A stretch of DNA of 21,178 nucleotides, taken from assembly GCA_016932235.1 (NCBI GenBank), contig JAFGDF010000200.1, forward strand, positions 1-21,178, in the 5' to 3' direction. This document shows, piece after piece, positions 15,043-21,178 of this stretch (the stretch's first letter is position 1; each line of letters begins with the position of its first letter). The stretch comes from Deltaproteobacteria bacterium. GTDB lineage: Bacteria > Desulfobacterota > DSM-4660 > Desulfatiglandales > HGW-15. The notes beneath the pieces were generated by a model. The model was not told where the DNA came from. It ran no database searches and worked only from the letters and a program-made list of their open reading frames with translations. The translations under genes and the position numbers were made by a program.

Positions 15043-15840
15043 ATGCACAAATTCATTTTCACACTGACTTTAGTTTTGTTCATATTTTCAGATGCATCGG
15101 CAGCTGAAGATCCTGATGAGTTATACCGGCAGGGCAAGTTCATCGAAGCTGAGAAGATATACACGGAACTGGACATGGATCATCCCAAGGATGTGCGATA
15201 CCGCTATAACAGGGGCTGCGCAGCGTTTCAAAACTCGGATTTTCAGGGTGCGATGGCGGCCTTTTCAAGCGTTTTGAGGAGGACCGAAGATAAAAAAGTA
15301 AGATTCAAGACCCTGTATAATCTTGGTAACACGGCATTTAAACTGGAGGATTTTGAATCAGCATCAGATTATTACAGGCAGGCTATAGGGCATGACCCGG
15401 ATGATAAGGACGCGGCATACAACCTGGAGCTTTCTTTAAGGGAAATTGAAAAAATGAAGCAAAAGAAGGAGGAACAGGAAAAGCAGCAGAGGATGGAAGA
15501 AAACCGGACTGGAAAAGATGAAAAGGACACGCGTGAGGAAGAACGGTCCGGAAATACAGATAAGGAGGAGAAGGGTCGACAGGATGAATCTCAGGGACGA
15601 AAACAGCCGGAAGGAAAGAAAAAGGATAAAGACGAGGACCATGAAGACCTTTCAGGCGATCTGACCTCGCTGGAACGGATGGGGGACAAGGATGATGAAC
15701 AGGCACAATCCGGGGTGTCACTTGACAGGAAGAAGGCCGAAGCCATGCTTGACAATATTAATGAGGACCGCTCGAAGTTTTTACGGTTTCAGATTCCGGA
15801 GGATAAGAGACAGGGCGTAATGTCCGGGAAGGACTGGTAA
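15043..15840 (+). CDS. batC: BatC, TPR protein with charged C-terminal tail
   Basis: 265-residue exported protein: signal peptide at 1-18 (MHKFIFTLTLVLFIFSDASA), then about three TPR-like helical pairs (ELYRQGKFIEAEKIY, YRYNRGCAAFQNSDFQGA, YNLGNTAFKLEDFESASDYY). An extremely charged lysine/glutamate-rich segment follows at about 138-205, with no clear fold, and then a short conserved tail ending MSGKDW. TPR scaffolding in the periplasm is the expected role. The start is uncertain: ATG 15028 is in frame and neither codon has a good ribosome binding site; 15043 gives the cleaner signal peptide. The missing site may reflect the inverted-repeat insertion just upstream. Confidence 0.85.
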   Translation: MHKFIFTLTLVLFIFSDASAAEDPDELYRQGKFIEAEKIYTELDMDHPKDVRYRYNRGCAAFQNSDFQGAMAAFSSVLRRTEDKKVRFKTLYNLGNTAFKLEDFESASDYYRQAIGHDPDDKDAAYNLELSLREIEKMKQKKEEQEKQQRMEENRTGKDEKDTREEERSGNTDKEEKGRQDESQGRKQPEGKKKDKDEDHEDLSGDLTSLERMGDKDDEQAQSGVSLDRKKAEAMLDNINEDRSKFLRFQIPEDKRQGVMSGKDW

Positions 15841-15856
15841 AGAGATAGCAGATATT

Positions 15857-16012
15857 AAGGTTGATAGACTGAAGGAGGAAGGCTTTTAGGTAAGAGTTAT
15901 GCGTGAGCAGGAGTCATCTCTGATTGAACCAAAAATTATCGAAACAGAGAAGGTCTTGAATGGTCTTATTAAATCGTTAAGAAATGATTGAAATACTTCA
16001 GTCTTCAACCTT
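15857..16012. repeat. Long-range inverted repeat in the batC-batD gap
   Basis: AAGGTTGATAGACTGAAG (15857-15874) pairs with CTTCAGTCTTCAACCTT (15996-16012), perfect apart from a one-base bulge. The right arm continues with a second CAACCTT unit. The arms enclose a 30-codon frame (see 15860-15991). The 214-base gap between batC and batD is otherwise empty. Confidence 0.6.
15860..15991 (+). pseudogene. Possible remnant of a four-helix-bundle (S23-type) gene
   Basis: In one frame the sequence reads VDRLKEEGF, a stop, then VRV and a 30-residue open frame from ATG 15899 ending VLNGLIKSLRND. The C-terminal pattern LNGLIKSLR resembles the last helix of four-helix-bundle/S23-like intervening-sequence proteins, from memory only. 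If so, it is a short degraded C-terminal fragment with an in-frame stop. No convincing ribosome binding site precedes 15899. It could also be chance. Confidence 0.25.
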
Positions 16013-16054
16013 CAACCTTAACACCTTAGTCTTTACAGGGATATTCTGATAATA

Positions 16055-17815
16055 ATGATAATTATACTTCGAAAAACCTATTTATCAATCTTAGCATTAA
16101 TAAGCTTGCTGACCGTTCCGGGTCTTGCCGCTGATGTCTCGGTGATTCTGAAACTGGACCGCCATAAGGCGACATCCATGGATAGTGTTCGTATGGTTGT
16201 CGAGGTATCGGGCGTCCGTAATATAGACGGGCAGCCGGAGATTCAGGGCATTGGAGACTTTGAGGTTGTTCAGGGGGGAACGTCAAGCCGGGTTGAGATT
16301 ATCAACGGAAAGATGAGCACAAGCATAGAATACAACTATACGCTTCAGCCCGTGAAAACCGGTGACTTCCTGATCGGACCGGCCCTTGTATGGATCAAGG
16401 GAGATGCCGTCAGGAGCAACACGGAAAAACTGCAAATAATTGAACCGCCCAAATCCGCGGGAGAATCCAGAGGACCTCTTTTTTTAAACGCGAGCCTTTC
16501 ATCAAAAGAGGCCTATGTTGAAGAGCAGATCATTTACACACTTCGTCTTTATCGACAGGCGGATGTCTCTGACATCCATTTGCGGCTTCCCGAAGCCGAT
16601 AATCTGATGTTCAGGCAAATGGGAAAACCCGTTGAATACCAGGGCGAATACAATGGCCATCCCTATCAGATCCTGGAAGTCCGTTACTTCCTTACAGCAA
16701 GCAAGGAAGGTGTTTATGGCATAAGACCGGCAAGGATGAACCTTCTTTTAATACAGGGCCGAAAAAAGTCGCCCTTTGGGATGTTTGATGACCCGTTTTT
16801 TTCATCTGTTAACGGCGAACCAAAAACCCTCGCCAGCGAGCCCCTGGAACTGAAAGTACTGCCTGTCCCTGAGGAAAACAGGCCTTCCGATTATTGTGGC
16901 CTGGTGGGAGATTTTGTATTTGACTCAAAGCTGGAACCCTCTGAGGTTAGGGCGGGAGAATCTTCCACGTTAACCGTAATTCTCAGGGGACGGGGGAATG
17001 TGAAGCTCATGCCGGATCTGCGGATGCCGGAAATTGAACATATCAAGGTGTATGCCGATCAGCCGGTCTTGAATGAAGAGATGGGCTCCGAAGGTTTTGA
17101 AGGTTCGAAGACTATGAAGTGGGCGCTGGTGCCTGAAAAAGAAGGGGAGTACACGATCCCGGGACTGTCGGTTAGTTTCTTTGACATTGAGGGGAAACGG
17201 TTTCGCAATATCAAGAGCAGTTCATTTAACTTAAAGGTGCTTCCGGGCGAAGAAGCTTCCCCTATTGTCAGTAAGGATTCTGTTAAGGATAAGGAACAGA
17301 ACGCCACTAATAAAAAGGAGGTAAAAGAGCTGGCGCGGGATATCCTGCCGATACACGGCACAACAAAGGATTTTCACTCAGGCCGTGCTTTCAGATCCGC
17401 CGGGTTTTTATTCTGGATGCTACTTCTTGTTCCTGTTTTTCTTTATGGCACGGCTGTATTTTATTCCAAATTCAGCAGGATTTCAGGAGAAAGAAACAGG
17501 GCATTAAAGGCCAAAAAGGCGGCAGGACAACTGATACGGCATTCCAGAGGAAAAGGGATCACACAGAATGAGATGATTCAGGCCCTTCAGACATATATTA
17601 ATGATCGTCTTGGCCTTGCTATCGGATCGCTTACGGCAGCAGACGTCTCTGAAATCATGAAAGAGAGGGACGTAAGCACCTCTACCACGGAAGAATGGAG
17701 AGAGATGGTGAAGAAATTTGAGGACGCGATATATACCGGTAAGGGAGATGAACGGTGTGAAATGCATCAGGAGATAAAGAAGCTGGTCAAGAAACTGGAA
17801 AAGGAGATACGTTGA
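16055..17815 (+). CDS. batD: BatD, oxygen-tolerance family protein
   Basis: 586-residue membrane protein of the BatD family. It has a signal peptide at 1-25 (ending VPGLAAD), repeated beta-sandwich extracytoplasmic domains starting VSVILKLDRHKATSMDSV, a recurrence of that theme near 290-390 (VFDSKLEPSEVRAGESSTL), one transmembrane helix at about 449-470 (FLFWMLLLVPVFLYGTAVFY) and a cytoplasmic helical tail (AKKAAGQLIR onward). Length is usual. It should anchor the Bat complex in the inner membrane with the beta domains in the periplasm. The ribosome binding site is weak (CAGGGATA). The start of batE overlaps its stop by four bases (TTGA). Confidence 0.9.
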   Translation: MIIILRKTYLSILALISLLTVPGLAADVSVILKLDRHKATSMDSVRMVVEVSGVRNIDGQPEIQGIGDFEVVQGGTSSRVEIINGKMSTSIEYNYTLQPVKTGDFLIGPALVWIKGDAVRSNTEKLQIIEPPKSAGESRGPLFLNASLSSKEAYVEEQIIYTLRLYRQADVSDIHLRLPEADNLMFRQMGKPVEYQGEYNGHPYQILEVRYFLTASKEGVYGIRPARMNLLLIQGRKKSPFGMFDDPFFSSVNGEPKTLASEPLELKVLPVPEENRPSDYCGLVGDFVFDSKLEPSEVRAGESSTLTVILRGRGNVKLMPDLRMPEIEHIKVYADQPVLNEEMGSEGFEGSKTMKWALVPEKEGEYTIPGLSVSFFDIEGKRFRNIKSSSFNLKVLPGEEASPIVSKDSVKDKEQNATNKKEVKELARDILPIHGTTKDFHSGRAFRSAGFLFWMLLLVPVFLYGTAVFYSKFSRISGERNRALKAKKAAGQLIRHSRGKGITQNEMIQALQTYINDRLGLAIGSLTAADVSEIMKERDVSTSTTEEWREMVKKFEDAIYTGKGDERCEMHQEIKKLVKKLEKEIR

Positions 17816-18582
17816 GAGTCTTTTTATCTATTATCCTGGCATCGTTTCTATTCCTGCCCGCTCCGGTTTCCCCGGCACAGGGCAATGAGGGGGAGGAAAA
17901 TTTTTTTCATGCGAATCGGTTATATAAGGACGGCCTTTTTAAAAGCGCGGCAGAAGGTTACGAAGCGCTGCTGGAGGAAGGACAAATAAGCGGGCATGTT
18001 TATTTCAATCTGGGGAATGCGTATTTTCGGCTGGGGGAGCTCGGGAGGGCGATTCTTAATTATGAACGTGCCCGGTTGCTGATTCCAAGGGATGCGGACC
18101 TTAATTTCAACCTGAATTACGCGAGGGACCAGGGCATTGATTCAATAGAAGAAGAGCAGGATTTTCTGCGCGCTGCTTTTTTTTGGATCCGTTCTTATAA
18201 CCTTAAAGAGCTGTTCTATGGATTTGCCATCATTAATATCCTTTTTTTCGCCATTCTTATCATAAGGCTTTTTAATAAATCCGAATGGAGCTATTACGCC
18301 TCTATAATTTTTCTTATCTTCTGGTTGATCTCCGGGGTATCTTTCGGATTGAAGTACTATTGGATCAGCACGGATGAGAGGAGTGTCATCATTGAAAAAG
18401 AGGCGGACATACTCGCGGGACCTGACGAAAAAGATACGGTTCTGTTCAGGCTGCATGAAGGAACTATTGTGTATATTGATAGAGCAGAGGACACATGGCG
18501 CCTTGTCAGCCTGCCCGATGGAAAGAGGGGCTGGATTAACGGGGATGCGCTGGAAAGGATCATGAAATGGGAGATAAAATGA
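17812..18582 (+). CDS. batE: BatE, TPR plus SH3-like membrane protein
   Basis: 256-residue protein with a signal peptide (1-22, PAPVSPAQ), TPR pairs at about 28-105 (FHANRLYKDGLFKSAAEGY, YFNLGNAYFRLGELGRAIL), two membrane helices near 134-152 and 161-183, and a C-terminal bacterial SH3-like domain (about 190-250, ADILAGPDEKDTVLFRLHEG to GKRGWINGDALERI). This is the usual BatE layout. It starts with TTG: AAGGAG (17801-17806) lies five bases before it and the codon overlaps the batD stop, so the unusual start is well supported. The stop overlaps the start of the GH13_18 gene. Confidence 0.9.
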   Translation: MRVFLSIILASFLFLPAPVSPAQGNEGEENFFHANRLYKDGLFKSAAEGYEALLEEGQISGHVYFNLGNAYFRLGELGRAILNYERARLLIPRDADLNFNLNYARDQGIDSIEEEQDFLRAAFFWIRSYNLKELFYGFAIINILFFAILIIRLFNKSEWSYYASIIFLIFWLISGVSFGLKYYWISTDERSVIIEKEADILAGPDEKDTVLFRLHEGTIVYIDRAEDTWRLVSLPDGKRGWINGDALERIMKWEIK

Positions 18583-20465
18583 TGGCGAAACAGGGGGACT
18601 ATCCCAGGAAGAGGAGTTTCTATGAACCCTTTCCTGATTATACCGGGCCGCTCTACGAAATCCCTTCATCCACCCGTGAAAGGATGCGAGGGCGTCTGGC
18701 CTTTCTGTATGGCGAACGAATAGCTGACAGATATATGCCCGAGCTTGAACGTATTTTAAAGGTGCATTATGCCCACAAGCCACCTGAGATGCTTGAAAAA
18801 GAAAAGAATTATGACCCCAAAGAACGTTTCACCGATAAAGACATGATTCTCATAACATATGGTGATATCATTAAAGGGGATGGGGATACACCGCTTGCGG
18901 CTCTTCACAATTTTGTAAATAATTACAACCTGGGTGCCTTTAATACGATTCATCTCCTGCCTTTTTTCCCTTATTCATCCGACAGAGGTTTTGCTGTGGT
19001 GGATTTCAGGCGGGTGGACCCAAAGCTCGGTACATGGGCTGATATACTGGAAAAGAAGAAGCAATACGATCTGATGTTCGATGCAGTGCTCAACCATGTC
19101 TCTTCCATGAGCGAGATGTTCATGGAATTCAGGAACGGAAATCCACGGTATGTGGATTTCTTCATTGCTTTTAATTCCCCTGATGATCTGACGCAGGAGC
19201 AGAGAAAAAGGATATTTCGTCCCAGGACCTCCGATATCCTCACCAGATACGAGACCATCAACGGCCCCAAATGGGTATGGACCACGTTTTCAGAAGACCA
19301 GATCGACTTGAATTTTCGTAACCCCGCCCTCCTGATGCAGGTTTTGGAAAGTGTTCTGTTTTATATCAGGCACGGCGCGGATATTCTGAGGCTGGACGCC
19401 GTCACCTACCTGTGGGATGAGCCCGGGACCGAGGGCATCCACCTGCCCCAGACCCATGAGATCGTCAAGCTGGTTCGTGATGTGATCGACGCGGTCGGAT
19501 CGGGTGTTGCTCTGGTTACAGAAACAAATGTGCCGCATCGGGATAATGTCGCATATTTCGGCAATGGATATGATGAGGCCCATATGGTCTACAATTTCGC
19601 ATTGCCTCCTCTTGTTCTTCATGCCTTCTACAGAGAGGATGCGAGTTATCTCTCAAGGTGGGCAGAAGAGATCGAGTCTCCTTCAAATCTCGGCACCTTC
19701 CTCAATATCCTGGACACCCATGACGGTATCGGGCTTATGGGGGCGAAGGACATCCTGCCCGGCAATGAGATTGATTTCATCATACAAACAGCCAAGGAAC
19801 GCGGAGGCTATATCTCTTACAAAACGAGCGAAGACTGTACCGAGGAGCCCTATGAGATCAACACCACATGGTGGAGTGCTGTCAACGATGAGAATGCCGA
19901 CGATGACCTTACATTGCAGGTGAGGCGATACCTTGCATCACGAAGTGTATCTCTGGTTTTAAAGGGCGTGCCGGGCATTTATGTTCACGGGGCAATCGGG
20001 ACCGCCAATGATCATGAGAGAGTAAGGCAGACCGGGATCAAACGGGATGTGAACCGGGGTGTCATAGATGCTTATTCTATGGAAGAAAATTTAAGAAATC
20101 CGGACTCAAAAATATCGCTCCTGCGGAATTACGGCGGCAGGATGAACCTCATTCGTACCCAGAATCGCGCCTTTCATCCACGCGGCAGGCAAAAAGTCTT
20201 TAAGCTGTCACCTCATGCCTTTGTGGTCCTGCGTGCATCGCCGGAAGGAGATGAGCATATTCTCACCATGACAAACGTAACCGGCAGGGAAATACAACTG
20301 GATATCATCCTTCAGGAGGTTGGTATCCATGAGAGAATATGGCTGGATCTTATAGGCGAAAGATATCTGGATGCAGAGGGTGGCAGATTGCGGGTGACAT
20401 TGAGTGCTTATGATGTCGCATGGCTGAAACCCGTCAAAGAGATCGAAGGAAAGGGATGGTTGTAA
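18579..20465 (+). CDS. GH13_18 phosphorylase, probable glucosylglycerate phosphorylase
   Basis: 628-residue alpha-amylase-fold enzyme of the sucrose-phosphorylase subfamily. Catalytic residues are visible: nucleophile aspartate at about 273 (DILRLDAVTYLW), acid/base glutamate at about 315 (ALVTETNVPH) and the stabilising aspartate at about 382 (NILDTHDGIG). FDAVLNHVS near 167-175 is the first conserved GH13 region. RLDAVTYLWDEPGT and YEINTTWWSAV differ from classical sucrose phosphorylase and fit glucosylglycerate- or sucrose-6-phosphate-phosphorylase branches. With gpgS and glycerate kinase nearby, phosphorolysis of glucosylglycerate to glucose-1-phosphate and glycerate is the best reading. 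ATG 18579 follows GGGAG by five bases and overlaps the batE stop (ATGA); ATG 18567 and 18582 are alternatives. No signal peptide. Confidence 0.85.
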   Translation: MMAKQGDYPRKRSFYEPFPDYTGPLYEIPSSTRERMRGRLAFLYGERIADRYMPELERILKVHYAHKPPEMLEKEKNYDPKERFTDKDMILITYGDIIKGDGDTPLAALHNFVNNYNLGAFNTIHLLPFFPYSSDRGFAVVDFRRVDPKLGTWADILEKKKQYDLMFDAVLNHVSSMSEMFMEFRNGNPRYVDFFIAFNSPDDLTQEQRKRIFRPRTSDILTRYETINGPKWVWTTFSEDQIDLNFRNPALLMQVLESVLFYIRHGADILRLDAVTYLWDEPGTEGIHLPQTHEIVKLVRDVIDAVGSGVALVTETNVPHRDNVAYFGNGYDEAHMVYNFALPPLVLHAFYREDASYLSRWAEEIESPSNLGTFLNILDTHDGIGLMGAKDILPGNEIDFIIQTAKERGGYISYKTSEDCTEEPYEINTTWWSAVNDENADDDLTLQVRRYLASRSVSLVLKGVPGIYVHGAIGTANDHERVRQTGIKRDVNRGVIDAYSMEENLRNPDSKISLLRNYGGRMNLIRTQNRAFHPRGRQKVFKLSPHAFVVLRASPEGDEHILTMTNVTGREIQLDIILQEVGIHERIWLDLIGERYLDAEGGRLRVTLSAYDVAWLKPVKEIEGKGWL

Positions 20466-20518
20466 TCCAGTCTCCGGTTCTTATCCAATGAAGGCCGATC
20501 AGAAGGAGGTATGTCAGA

Positions 20519-20565
20519 CTTATCGAAGATTCTCAGGCTGTCTGATATTCTGAGATTCCGATAAG
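20519..20565 (+). terminator. Hairpin after the phosphorylase gene, possible terminator
   Basis: CTTATCG (20519-20525) and TCTCAG (20531-20536) pair with CTGAGA (20550-20555) and CGATAAG (20559-20565), giving a two-part stem around a 13-base loop. There is no immediate T tract; a run of seven T lies about 45 bases later. It falls 54 bases after the stop and is the likeliest 3' end of the Bat-phosphorylase transcript. A 17-codon frame (ATG 20511) after AGAAGGAGGT lies in the hairpin, but the ribosome site is only one base from the ATG. Confidence 0.4.
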
Positions 20566-20764
20566 CTATCTCAATTTGATCTGGTGAAAAAGCTATTTCC
20601 AAGAAAGGTCTTTTTTTCAGTCCCCCAACCTTCTCAAGTACAAAAAAATCTTGTTTTAGAAAAATCATACTCCCCTTGTCCTATCCTTATGAGTTTTAGA
20701 CTTTGAGCCTCAATGAATTCAAGCAACAGAGATGCGTTCAATAAAATAGTGAAACGATTTTATG
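20566..20764. other. AT-rich intergenic stretch without recognised gene
   Basis: Between the terminal hairpin and the small ORF region I see no credible coding frame on either strand, only A/T runs. The whole gene-poor interval (20466-21106) contains the hairpin at 20519-20565, a weak promoter, a 21-codon ORF with a hairpin, and a 6-base inverted repeat ATGAAT/ATTCAT (21060-21076) ahead of the next gene. Confidence 0.6.
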
Positions 20765-20793
20765 TTGACTTTCAAGGGCGTATTTATTAATAA
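20765..20793 (+). promoter_or_regulatory. Weak promoter candidate before the 21-codon ORF
   Basis: TTGACT (20765-20770), a 17-base spacer and TAATAA (20788-20793) in very AT-rich sequence. The -35 is good and the -10 poor. It would start a transcript about 75 bases before the small ORF at 20873. Confidence 0.3.
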
Positions 20794-20872
20794 AAAATTG
20801 GATAAAATAATGTATTACAATCCAGATCAATCTAATATAAATTAATATTAATCACCTTAAGAGGGGGTGAAA

Positions 20873-20938
20873 ATGGGTAAAAGCAATGAAAACCCTGTTT
20901 CTCATATTGAGAGCAGGGTTTTATGCGTTATGCCCTAA
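20873..20938 (+). CDS. Small ORF with strong ribosome site, leader-peptide-like
   Basis: 21-residue frame starting MGKSNENPVSHIES and ending CVMP. A near-ideal GAGGGGGTGA ribosome binding site (20861-20870) precedes it. The frame contains a hairpin: AAAACCCTG (20889-20897) pairs with CAGGGTTTT (20914-20922), with an inner TCTCA/TGAGA stem. A translated peptide overlapping a stable hairpin about 170 bases before a restriction gene could be an attenuator-like leader, or the hairpin may just be a terminator. I recognise no family. Confidence 0.3.
   Translation: MGKSNENPVSHIESRVLCVMP
20889..20922 (+). terminator. Strong hairpin inside the small ORF
   Basis: Nine base pairs (AAAACCCTG with CAGGGTTTT) plus an inner five-pair stem (TCTCA with TGAGA) around a three-base loop. 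The right arm ends in four T, then ATGCG, so it is only partly like an intrinsic terminator; A-tract/T-tract symmetry means it could function on either strand. Confidence 0.45.
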
Positions 20939-21106
20939 TACCAAAAAAATATTCATCGAACTAAGCATGTATAGTACCCAGCAAAGTTAAATAGATTCCC
21001 GGTTCTAAAAACAATATACTTGGAGAACCTCAAATAATCATTTTACATATAATTCTTCAATGAATGAGTTATTCATAATATTGTGGATTTTCCCTTGAGG
21101 TATGAT

Positions 21107-21178
21107 GTGAACGAAATCAACAAAAAAGAACTCAGCGAAACTGATATTTGTGATTTGTTCATAACTCCCGCCATAAAA
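21107..21178 (+). CDS. Type I restriction enzyme R subunit, N-terminal fragment
   Basis: Only the first 24 codons lie in the window, reading MNEINKKELSETDICDLFIT with PAIK after it. The pattern of K-ELSE-DI, a short linker and F-ITPAI matches what I recall of the N terminus of HsdR subunits, the ATP-dependent translocase/nuclease subunit of type I restriction-modification. GTG 21107 was chosen because GAGG (21097-21100) is six bases upstream; TTG at 21095 is an in-frame alternative. The gene runs off the right edge. If correct, a type I restriction locus (hsdR, hsdM, hsdS) begins here, which fits the sudden AT-rich composition. Confidence 0.6.
   Translation, partial: MNEINKKELSETDICDLFITPAIK

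Noticed and set aside
15383..15721. Minus-strand frames opposite batC rich in leucine, phenylalanine and serine
   Set aside because: They are the antisense of a lysine/glutamate-rich coding stretch, a well-known artefact.
18142..18783. 213-codon minus-strand open frame opposite batE and the phosphorylase
   Set aside because: It overlaps two well-supported genes across their junction and has no recognisable domain.
20408..20668. 86-codon minus-strand frame after the phosphorylase
   Set aside because: It overlaps the phosphorylase 3' end and the terminal hairpin, with no ribosome site or family resemblance.
1..21178. CRISPR arrays, tRNA or rRNA genes
   Set aside because: No regularly spaced direct repeats and no tRNA- or rRNA-like conserved segments were seen by eye on either strand.

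Overview
The window looks like a chromosomal segment of a free-living Gram-negative bacterium, most likely a Desulfobacterota (deltaproteobacterial) lineage. This rests on the yebC-ruvC-ruvA-ruvB order, a complete MoxR/Bat (aerotolerance) cluster, GT81-type glucosyl-3-phosphoglycerate synthase chemistry, and short palindromic repeats of a style I associate with sulfate-reducer genomes. The assignment is inference; there is no rRNA or other taxonomic marker here.

Layout. 1-191: edge of a palindromic repeat, then a promoter. 222-1583 (+): class II glycerate kinase, meeting tail-to-tail, with no gap, an operon on the minus strand (5055-1584). That operon encodes glucosyl-3-phosphoglycerate synthase (apparently starting with ATT), a mannosyl-3-phosphoglycerate-phosphatase-type HAD phosphatase, and a second phosphoglycerate-type glycosyltransferase. 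5056-5359: promoter and a mobile-element-end motif. 8255-5360 (-): yebC-ruvC-ruvA-ruvB, DNA repair and branch migration. 8256-9781: repeat-rich strip around rlmE (-). 9782-18582 (+): MoxR ATPase, DUF58 protein, a membrane-anchored Bat-associated protein, BatA, BatB, BatC, BatD, BatE. 18579-20465 (+): a GH13_18 phosphorylase coupled to batE, best read as glucosylglycerate phosphorylase. 20466-21106: AT-rich, hairpins and a 21-codon ORF. 21107-end: first 24 codons of what looks like a type I restriction R subunit.

How the genes work together. The two ends describe a possible compatible-solute cycle. GpgS joins a sugar nucleotide and 3-phosphoglycerate, the phosphatase releases glucosylglycerate, and the second glycosyltransferase could add a further sugar before or after dephosphorylation (by analogy with mannosylglucosylglycerate). 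The GH13_18 enzyme would split glucosylglycerate with phosphate to glucose-1-phosphate and glycerate, and glycerate kinase would return glycerate to glycolysis. The Bat cluster between them is a periplasm/inner-membrane complex of vWA and TPR proteins served by a MoxR AAA+ ATPase; its link to the sugar genes is only the tight coupling of batE to the phosphorylase.

Repeats are the second theme. A palindromic 212-bp element sits inside a dispersed repeat at 8292-8620, and an element-free copy of that repeat lies inverted at 11709-11832. A second copy of the palindrome is cut by the left window edge. A separate 125-bp inverted-repeat element lies just upstream of moxR, and a terminal-repeat-like motif recurs at three intergenic sites.
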